Shown piece by piece: positions 1 to 5,653 of a stretch of DNA of 7,523 nt. Source of the stretch: Desulfobacterales bacterium (lineage in GTDB: Bacteria; Desulfobacterota; Desulfobacteria; Desulfobacterales; ETH-SRB1); assembly GCA_030017395.1 (NCBI GenBank), contig JASEIZ010000100.1, positions 1-7,523 of the forward strand. Reading direction: 5' to 3'. The notes beneath the pieces are model-generated. The model saw nothing but the letters and a program-made list of their open reading frames with translations. It searched no databases and was not told the DNA's origin. The translations under genes were made by a program, and so were the position numbers. Position 1 is the first letter of the stretch. Every line of letters starts with the position of its first letter.

Positions 1-171
1 CGTGATATCAACACCAACAACTTTACCCTTGTCATTAACTCCAACAAATACTTTTCCACCCTCTGTGTTCGCAAAAGCCACAAGCGATATAATGACCTCT
101 TTGCCAAAAGATGATTTAAACTCAACAGTTCCGGATTCTTTCAAATGTTTCCAATCAAAAGTTTTTTCCAA
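1..171 (-). CDS. AlbA_2 (Schlafen-like) domain protein, N-terminal part only
   Basis: Partial gene that runs off the window at base 1; 57 codons are visible. The reading frame begins just after the in-frame TAG at 175-177 that ends the upstream methyltransferase remnant, and the only sensible start is TTG at 169-171, with a GGAGG-like sequence 11 bases before it. The translation contains ESGTVEFKSSF, then VAFANTEGGKVFVGVNDKG and VVGVDI. This is the typical opening of the AlbA_2 domain (the Schlafen AlbA_2 or 'divergent AAA-4' family): an E-x-x-x-E-F-K-S stretch, an A-F-A-N-T-x-G-G turn, then a hydrophobic strand and G-V-x-D. Proteins of this family are often annotated as ATP-binding or RecG-like transcriptional regulators, and Schlafen-like nucleases occur in defence loci. 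The rest of the protein, and so its exact class, cannot be seen. The domain call is from motif recognition, not a search. Confidence 0.75.
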   Translation of the reverse strand, partial: MEKTFDWKHLKESGTVEFKSSFGKEVIISLVAFANTEGGKVFVGVNDKGKVVGVDIT

Positions 172-174
172 AAT

Positions 175-937
175 CTATACATCCTCCACCTCAAACATCA
201 AACGCTTAAATTCTTCTTCAATAAGTCTTACTTTCCAGGTTTCATCAGGCCGTCTGATATTCTCAAGGTTTATTGTCGCCGTTTACATAAATAAGATCAA
301 ACTCCATATCCCTTGTGCTGTAGTCCTGTTTTCTGAAAAATGTCTCAAGGTCTTTATTTGTCTTTTCCTTTGCGTTTCTCCAGATTATTAGAATTCTTTC
401 TTCTTGTGGACTTACGCCTTCAACAATGCAGAAGCCCTGGATATGGTCAATATGCCTGACTGTCAGGCCGATGAGATAATTAAAAGTTTCAACCATATCA
501 ACTTTTGTGGGCTTTGTTTCACCAACACTGCCGGTTGCAATGTTTAATTTATAGTTAAACGGATCCTCAAACGTATCAATATTCAGCAGGCTTCCTTTGC
601 TTTCCACATCCAGCATATATGAAAGCATATATTCTTCTTTTGCCTTTTTTGACATTTCATTGCTAAAAAGGAGCTGTTCCTGTTTATCAGTGCGTTTGAT
701 TTCAAGGTTGTTTAACGTGTCTTCATAAGATTCAAGGCGCATGTATTTGAACATGTGGCTTGAGCCTTCTCTGGAAACAGGCTTGCCGTTTTTCCAGTCT
801 TTAGAATAGATGACTTTTTGAATGCGCGGTTTAAGGACAGTGTCGAAATAGTCACCCATCTCCACAAGGATATATTTGCGGCTGCCGTTGTCTTCGCGGT
901 TGAGGTTTATTACAGCGTGGGCTGTAGTGCCGGAACC
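175..937 (-). pseudogene. C-terminal remnant of a second Mod-type DNA methyltransferase (5'-truncated, frameshifted)
   Basis: Reading in the frame of the 263-865 open frame but continuing upstream to about 931 gives SGTTAHAVINLNRED followed by RKYILVEMGDYFDT and LKPRIQKVIYSKDW. This is the AdoMet-binding motif I tail (FxGSGTT) and following region of large beta-class N6-adenine/N4-cytosine methyltransferases of the type III Mod kind, where motif I lies near the C-terminal end of the catalytic part. The catalytic DPPY/F motif and the whole N-terminal two thirds are absent. At the 5' side the sequence breaks off at about 931-943 into a Fic gene, with an in-frame TGA just upstream. Near the 3' end the frame stops at 263, but removing one A from the A-run at 269-271 restores a reading through [16 protein letters not shown] and [14 protein letters not shown] to a TAG at 175-177, the usual sort of ending for this family. 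It belongs to a different subfamily from the mod gene at 5033-7347. It cannot methylate DNA as it stands. Confidence 0.85.
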
Positions 938-1200
938 TCCTCTTCATCCCTGTCCTTCAAAAGCGGTTTCCCCAAAATAAGGGTATTAATCCGGGACCGG
1001 TCAACATTTATACCTTCAATGCGGTTCGAAGAAATAGCGCTCTCAATCAAGGCGTGTTTGCGAAGAATCCTGAGTTTTTGAGGGGATTGATGAGCGAACA
1101 ATTCCTGCTTGCCCTGTGCTTTACTCAAATCGGCCATATACCAACCGGTAATGGTGGAAATTGTGGATAGCCCCGCAGAAAATTTACGCAATGTCATCAT
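910..1200 (-). pseudogene. Fic-family protein, N-terminal fragment with inhibitory motif (catalytic core lost)
   Basis: Ninety-six codons from ATG at 1198-1200 (a second ATG follows at once). Residues 13-63 (TITGWYMADL, then KQELFAHQSP, then ESAISSNRIEGINVD) match the N-terminal region of bacterial Fic-domain proteins, enzymes that usually transfer AMP from ATP to a target protein. Ser58-x-x-x-Glu62-Gly63 fits the (S/T)xxxE(G/N) inhibitory motif, whose Glu blocks the ATP gamma-phosphate site in self-inhibited Fic proteins. Fic homology runs to about residue 89 (DRDEEEV). The last seven residues are an out-of-frame reading of the adjoining methyltransferase remnant. The HPFxxGNGR active-site motif, normally over 100 residues further on, is missing, so no AMP transfer is possible. 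The Shine-Dalgarno sequence is weak. The remaining ORF could still make a small helical peptide; whether it does is unknown. Confidence 0.8.
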
Positions 1201-1274
1201 AATGGTTTCTTTTCGTTTGTTTTTTCAACTATCTGATTCCGTCTCGAAAGCCCTTTGTAAATGCCAGACCGAAA

Positions 1275-1294
1275 ACCTGTTTCTTGTTACAGGT
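1275..1294. repeat. Short inverted repeat upstream of the fic fragment
   Basis: Arms ACCTGT (1275-1280) and ACAGGT (1289-1294) are perfectly complementary around an 8-base spacer, centred about 85 bases upstream of the fic ATG. Size and position would suit a small operator for a dimeric repressor, or a weak hairpin. No regulator that would bind it is identified in the window. Confidence 0.35.
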
Positions 1295-1464
1295 AATCTC
1301 AAGCATTTTGCAACACATATAACACGCTACTATCAGCTAACCATTTGCTCGAACGGGCTACTTATTTTTCAATAGATATTTCCGCAGGTTTTCTTCTCGA
1401 CGATATAAACTTATAAACTGAGCTACGTCTTCTAATCCCCTGTTTCATCTGTCTCACAAGTTAA

Positions 1465-1501
1465 AAGTTGAGATGTCCCGCAAGCCCCTCCCCGTCAACT
1501 T
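1465..1501. repeat. Spaced inverted repeat just downstream of the res stop codon
   Basis: AAGTTGA (1465-1471) and TCAACTT (1495-1501) form 7-base complementary arms around a 23-base G-rich (minus strand) spacer, starting within a few bases of the res stop at 1507. In the transcript this could form a weak stem at the end of the operon message. There is no U-run after it, so I do not call it a terminator. A mobile-element end is possible but unsupported by other signs. Confidence 0.3.
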
Positions 1502-1506
1502 ATGAA

Positions 1507-4218
1507 CTAATGTATGCCCAGCGAGTCCCTATATTTTGTAAAATTTCTGATTAATTCCTCAAAATTCTTCGGCTTGAACTTTTCGAAACCTTCTTCATCC
1601 ACAAAAATATAGTCATATTTTATAGAGGATTGAGCCTTGTTAATATCAACGCACCACTGCTTCAACCTTTCCATTTTCAAAGGCACATCAAGGTCTTCCA
1701 GGCCTTTGGTTTCAACAATAAAGACTTCTTTTGCTGATTTCTTGATGACAAAATCAGGGTAATAGTTGGATATCTCTCCATTTGCATTTACGTAATCAAT
1801 CTTGAAGTGAACGGCCATATAGTTTTTCACATAGGAAATAATATCGTCGCAGTCTTCAAGATAGGCGGCAAACTGTAATTCCAGATTGCTGTCACCGATA
1901 ATTTTATTAAAAATACTTTTCTTAGGTATGATATATCCCTGCTCTTTAACGACAAATGGCCGTGTTTTCCTCAACTTAATCGTATCACGAATTTTTGCAT
2001 CTCCTTTGTCCTGCACAGTTAACGCGTTAATCTGTTTTTTAAATGTTTCCACCAGAGTTTTGCTGGCTTCAAGTTCGGACAGATTTCGCAAGGTGTTCAG
2101 GCTGTCAAGGTCAACCGGTTTTTCAAACAATTCATCACGGATAAAATATTTTACTTTCCCGTACAGCACATCATAGCCGCTTACCAGTCTCAAATCCTTC
2201 ATAATAACTCTGGTGAAATATCCCACTACAGACCGATAGTCGGCGACCGCTCCTGAATCCAGGATGGTGATATGATTGATCTCGCCTGTAGTTATATCCT
2301 TAAATACAATCTCACGCTGTTCTTCGATGCTGAACGTTTTGTATTCTGCTTTTTTATGCCCAAAATGCCCGGAGTTTAAACCGCTGAGATTTTTGTATTC
2401 CCTATACACCCTCGGGCTTAATACCGGAATCTCGATATCAAGTTTGTCGATATCCTTTTTTGTATTTTCATTATCAATTTCAACGATGATCGGCGTTTTT
2501 GGCTTGGTGCCTTCACCCATAGCCTTGCGCTCAAGCTCAACACCTTCGGACTGGATGGACTCCACAAAATCCATAAAAGCATCAGTTCCCACAACGCTGA
2601 CGTATTCCTCCACATCATAGCCTGGATACATTTTTCGCAAGCCCCGGCCCAGGGTTTGCTCCGGTAAAATATTACTTTGGGCGGAATAGGGACGCAATCC
2701 CACGATAGTGGTCACGTTTTTCACATCCCAACCCTCTTTTAGCATCATTACCGAGACAATAGCCTTGTAATGGCTGTCCCAGCTATCAATTTGATTGGAC
2801 TGCTTGCGCAGCTTTTCCAGAACATCCTTAGTCTTGCCGCTTGTCGCCTCACTGATCTCACCGTTGTTTTTGGTATGAATCACCAGCACCGCATCTTTCA
2901 AATCAGGATAGGCTGTTTCCAAATATTCAGCCACATCATCACAGTTTCTGGTATCGTCAGTCATCACAAAGAGAATGGCTTTTTTGTCCATCTTTTCATG
3001 CTCTTTGTATGCTTTACGCCACTCCTCTATGCCGAGATTCAGATAATCAGCATATTTTTCCGTATATTTTGAGCTTTGCCGCTCACCAAGCTTGGCGCGA
3101 CTTGCGGAGTCAGGCAGCACCGGATGTTTTACCACATTTTGCGAAATGGCCTCTACCAAAGGATAATCCGAAACGGTCTGCACAAAGATAGCGCCATTGT
3201 TGTGCTTGGGGGTAGCGGTCATGTCCACTTGCAGAGAAAGAAATTTGTCCTTGTGTTTCAGCCGATTATGAATATCCTCAATCGACTTAAACCACGCCAT
3301 TTGAGGATCATGAATATGGTGCGCCTCGTCATTCAACACCACCAGTTCATCAATATCGCGGACAATATTACCAAGATCGACTTTGGAATCAGTGGTAGCG
3401 CCAGTGGGATGCTTGCCCAGAAAATAATCCATGGTATCTTCATCATCAGCCGACGGCTCGACATCGTTGCCGGAATATACACGGTGGATATTGGTTAGAA
3501 ATATATTGCCGGTCTTGCGGGTAACATTAACCTTATCCTGAATATGCAGGGTCAGTTGAAAATCATCGCGCCAGTTGCGCCCCTCGAAACCGTCTGAATA
3601 TCCATTAGGCGGTAGCACCGGGTCTTCAAAGAATATCCGCAACCCGTCAAAATCCGTTCTGATCCGATCCAGCACAATGATATTAGGCGTAATCAGCAGA
3701 AAATTACGCGCCAGGTCCGAATCCGGCTCATAAAGTTTGTGAAAATAACACCAGGCCAGAACCAGGCTCATCACCTTGGTTTTGCCAGTGCCGGTTGCCA
3801 TCTTAATTACAAAACGAAGCCACGATTCATCAAACATATTGGCAGACACCGCACCGGATGAATCAAAACGGAGCAGATCATATTTGTCCTTCACATTAAC
3901 CACATCATAAAGATAGATAATGCTTTCAACTGCTTCTTGCTGGGCAAAGTAGTATTCAAACTTCGCCATCGCGCCGCCTGCTTTGGGCAGCATATGCTCT
4001 TGATTAAACCACCAGTTCAGCAAGGCGATACTGGTATGTGTTGCCCCTTCATAGCCATTATCCCGCCACGCTTTTACCTTTTTGCGCAGTTCATGCACCA
4101 GAGGCGGCAGCAGCTTTTCATAGCTTGATTCCCGGAGAGCTTCATCTGCGGGGAACCAGCGGATATCAGGCTCAAGTATGCTGTAAGGGGAGGTCGGAAA
4201 ATCCGGATGTATGGCCAT
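1507..4218 (-). CDS. res: Type III-type restriction enzyme Res subunit (DEAH helicase plus PD-(D/E)xK nuclease)
   Basis: 903 residues, full length for a type III Res subunit. This is the ATP-driven motor and nuclease that, with Mod, is expected to cut DNA lacking the cognate methylation. Superfamily 2 helicase motifs appear in order: Walker A ATGTGKT at 141-147; Walker B DEAH at 297-300 within LNDEAHHI; motif III TAT at 334-336; a second RecA-like lobe with ILFVMT at 415-420 and LKEGWDVKNV at 493-502; motif VI QTLGRGLRK at 521-529. The C-terminal nuclease site is present: an upstream acid at Glu780 (SNLELQF), Pro821-Asp822 in YYPDFVIK, and Glu836-x-Lys838 in VETKG, a standard PD-(D/E)xK set. 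No key residue is missing. The start is well supported: AAGGAGG ends six bases before the ATG at 4216-4218, and this ATG overlaps the KilA-N gene stop by one base (TAATG), implying translational coupling. It is the last gene of the mod/KilA-N/res operon. Confidence 0.95.
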   Translation of the reverse strand: MAIHPDFPTSPYSILEPDIRWFPADEALRESSYEKLLPPLVHELRKKVKAWRDNGYEGATHTSIALLNWWFNQEHMLPKAGGAMAKFEYYFAQQEAVESIIYLYDVVNVKDKYDLLRFDSSGAVSANMFDESWLRFVIKMATGTGKTKVMSLVLAWCYFHKLYEPDSDLARNFLLITPNIIVLDRIRTDFDGLRIFFEDPVLPPNGYSDGFEGRNWRDDFQLTLHIQDKVNVTRKTGNIFLTNIHRVYSGNDVEPSADDEDTMDYFLGKHPTGATTDSKVDLGNIVRDIDELVVLNDEAHHIHDPQMAWFKSIEDIHNRLKHKDKFLSLQVDMTATPKHNNGAIFVQTVSDYPLVEAISQNVVKHPVLPDSASRAKLGERQSSKYTEKYADYLNLGIEEWRKAYKEHEKMDKKAILFVMTDDTRNCDDVAEYLETAYPDLKDAVLVIHTKNNGEISEATSGKTKDVLEKLRKQSNQIDSWDSHYKAIVSVMMLKEGWDVKNVTTIVGLRPYSAQSNILPEQTLGRGLRKMYPGYDVEEYVSVVGTDAFMDFVESIQSEGVELERKAMGEGTKPKTPIIVEIDNENTKKDIDKLDIEIPVLSPRVYREYKNLSGLNSGHFGHKKAEYKTFSIEEQREIVFKDITTGEINHITILDSGAVADYRSVVGYFTRVIMKDLRLVSGYDVLYGKVKYFIRDELFEKPVDLDSLNTLRNLSELEASKTLVETFKKQINALTVQDKGDAKIRDTIKLRKTRPFVVKEQGYIIPKKSIFNKIIGDSNLELQFAAYLEDCDDIISYVKNYMAVHFKIDYVNANGEISNYYPDFVIKKSAKEVFIVETKGLEDLDVPLKMERLKQWCVDINKAQSSIKYDYIFVDEEGFEKFKPKNFEELIRNFTKYRDSLGIH

Positions 4219-5036
4219 TATTTGCCTCCTTCCAGCTTTCTCACGCCGCTGTCATCGGTAAGCAGCCTCATCTGCTGAATGGCAACCCGGTTGAGTTTGA
4301 CAAGCCGTTTGGATTGTGAAATTCCCTCATTAATAAACAGCGCATTCAGATTTTCGAGATTGGACAGACAAACCAGTTGTGATGCATTGGCATAATCACG
4401 AATATTTCCCTTCTTATTCGGATTCGCGTTTTGCCACTGTCCCGCAGTCATACCAAACAGCGCCATATTCAAAATATCTGCTTCAGATGCATAAACAAGA
4501 TCAATCTGCCGACTTGTCAGCTCCGGTGGAATGAGATTCTCTTTGATGGCATTGGTATGAATTCGATAGTTAATTTTAGCCAGGTTCCGTTTGATATCCC
4601 ATCCAAGCTGCTTTTGTTCTTCATCTTTAAGACGCTGGAATTCCTTGATGAGATACAGCTTGAATTCAACCGAAATCCATGATGCAAACTCAAACGCGAT
4701 GTCCTTGTGCGCATAAGTGCCGCCGTACCGTCCGGCTTTGGAAATCAATCCTATTGCATTCGTCTTTTCAATCCATTGTTTAGGTGTTAATGTAAAACTA
4801 TTAAGACCCGCCTGTTTTTTAAACCCGTCGAATTCGACGGGTTTAAAATCCGGATTGTTCAGATGCTCCCAAATCCCTAAGAATTCAATAGTATTTCTAT
4901 TCCTAAGCCAATTTCTAATCAAATCATCAGTTCTATCCGAATACTTATATCTGGCAATATCAGTAATACAGATGTAATCCTCTTCTTTTTGTGAATAGAG
5001 GGAAATCTCTTTTTCCAACACTTTGATTTTTTTCAT
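4218..5036 (-). CDS. KilA-N domain protein encoded between mod and res
   Basis: 272 residues. The region from about 10 to 135 looks like a KilA-N domain: YICITDIARY at 21-30, DLIRNWLRNRNTIEFLGIWE at 38-57, a FTLTPKQWI segment at 81-89, then GGTYAHKDIAFEFASWIS at 105-122 followed by a basic helix (FKLYLIKEFQRLKDEE). KilA-N is a small DNA-binding fold common in phage and large-virus proteins and also found in bacterial defence loci. Residues 136-272 form a mostly helical C-terminal part (for example LVYASEADILNMALFG at 180-195 and NIRDYANASQLVCLSNLENL at 211-230) with no catalytic motif that I recognise. The start is strong: GGAGG at 5046-5050 lies nine bases before the ATG at 5034-5036, which overlaps the mod stop as ATGA. 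Its stop overlaps the res start. Such tight coupling says it is made with the Mod and Res subunits. A role as a DNA-binding accessory factor or regulator is inference. Confidence 0.88.
   Translation of the reverse strand: MKKIKVLEKEISLYSQKEEDYICITDIARYKYSDRTDDLIRNWLRNRNTIEFLGIWEHLNNPDFKPVEFDGFKKQAGLNSFTLTPKQWIEKTNAIGLISKAGRYGGTYAHKDIAFEFASWISVEFKLYLIKEFQRLKDEEQKQLGWDIKRNLAKINYRIHTNAIKENLIPPELTSRQIDLVYASEADILNMALFGMTAGQWQNANPNKKGNIRDYANASQLVCLSNLENLNALFINEGISQSKRLVKLNRVAIQQMRLLTDDSGVRKLEGGK
4817..4848. repeat. 32-bp perfect palindrome inside the KilA-N gene
   Basis: Bases 4817-4848 read the same on both strands, centred between 4832 and 4833 on GAATTC (4830-4835), with each half containing AAACCCGTCG or its complement. 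It encodes residues DFKPVEFDGFK of the KilA-N protein (about 63-73). It has no unpaired loop bases by design, so as RNA it would form a hairpin with a tight turn, and as DNA a two-fold binding site or cruciform. It may be a chance result of codon choice or a binding site for the protein it encodes. Confidence 0.9.
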
Positions 5037-5653
5037 TGTTTTTTCCCTCCCACCGTCACTTCCACTATCTTCATGGTGTCATTGCCAAAAATATCCACTA
5101 CCTTCACAGCGATCTTGCGCCGACCCGGCGGGCATTCCCTGAACACGCTTTTGAGTTCCAGCAAGCGGTCTTTTTTCGTGCGAAAGGACTGCCACTCGTT
5201 TTCAAACACATAATCGCCCGTCCATACTTCTTCATAATCGCTAAACTTCATTTGAATCGAATCTACGCTGTCGTCAAGATGTACATGCGCATCAGGTTCT
5301 CTTTTTACCCGCACTATTTCCTTTTTACTCTCAAAATTAAAGTTAACAGCCCAGTAATCGATCCAGTCTGTCCAATTCCGTGTCAATACCTCGCGGCTTA
5401 CAATGCCGTTTTTGTCTTTGCTGATCTTGATCACCTGTCCCTTATCCACAATCACCTTGCTTTTGCTATTTTTCAGGCTTGCATCAGCGCCTTCGGCATC
5501 CTGTGAATAAAAAACGGAAAAATCGGTCAATTCTACGGCAATACTCTTCTTTTTAAAATGCGGCCTGATCTCAATAAAAGAAACATCATGAAACACCACC
5601 TGATTTTTCTCCACCGCCCGCTTATCAAACACATCTCGTGGAATGTATTTCAT
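5033..5653 (-). CDS. mod: C-terminal part of the operon Mod methyltransferase (separate frame after a frame break)
   Basis: 206 codons opening with ATG at 5651-5653 (MKYIPRDVFDKRAVEK) in the frame next to the main mod frame. Reading upstream in this frame before the ATG gives KTKGIDLAMKYIPRDVF, which joins naturally to the GFEFEMGLFPNILE stretch of the catalytic half, so the two pieces most likely form one protein of about 771 residues. The segment looks beta-rich (AVELTDFSVFY, VVDIFGNDTMKIVEVTV), has conserved-looking WTDWIDYWAV and FENEWQSFRTKKDR stretches, and contains no methyltransferase motif. It is a C-terminal extension of this Mod subfamily, perhaps for contact with Res or DNA (inference). 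As sequenced, its ATG overlaps the TGA of the first half (ATGA), so separate translation by re-initiation is formally possible, but the nearest SD-like AAGGGA sits about 12 bases upstream. Its own stop overlaps the KilA-N start by four bases. Confidence 0.8.
   Translation of the reverse strand: MKYIPRDVFDKRAVEKNQVVFHDVSFIEIRPHFKKKSIAVELTDFSVFYSQDAEGADASLKNSKSKVIVDKGQVIKISKDKNGIVSREVLTRNWTDWIDYWAVNFNFESKKEIVRVKREPDAHVHLDDSVDSIQMKFSDYEEVWTGDYVFENEWQSFRTKKDRLLELKSVFRECPPGRRKIAVKVVDIFGNDTMKIVEVTVGGKKQ

Larger units (their letters stand above)
1201..1506. other. Intergenic region between res and the fic fragment
   Basis: About 306 bases with no supportable gene. It must hold the end of the res transcript and any promoter for the fic fragment, both on the minus strand. 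I see no stem followed by a T-run on the minus strand that would make a clear terminator, and no pair of -35/-10 boxes at good spacing. What is visible: a short hairpin at 1275-1294, a spaced inverted repeat at 1465-1501, and a tandem duplication of TATAAACT at 1404-1419. It could be an eroded mobile-element or recombination scar, but no transposase remnant or target duplication is seen. Confidence 0.6.

Noticed and set aside
1416..1425. GTAGCTCAGT on the minus strand, resembling a tRNA D-arm
   Set aside because: No acceptor stem, anticodon arm or T-arm can be built around it.
1465..1501. Rho-independent terminator after res
   Set aside because: The stem arms are only 7 bases with a 23-base spacer and no T-run follows on the minus strand. 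Kept only as an inverted repeat.
1465..1501. Integron attC-like site, because of the GTTGA...TCAAC arms
   Set aside because: The core does not fit GTTRRRY, no inner paired boxes are seen and no integrase gene is present.
3076..3498. Open frame of 140 codons on the plus strand
   Set aside because: It lies wholly inside res, antisense to conserved helicase motifs, and its translation has no recognisable domain.
5036..5506. Open frame of 156 codons on the plus strand
   Set aside because: It is antisense to the well-conserved Mod C-terminal part and shows no family features or ribosome site.
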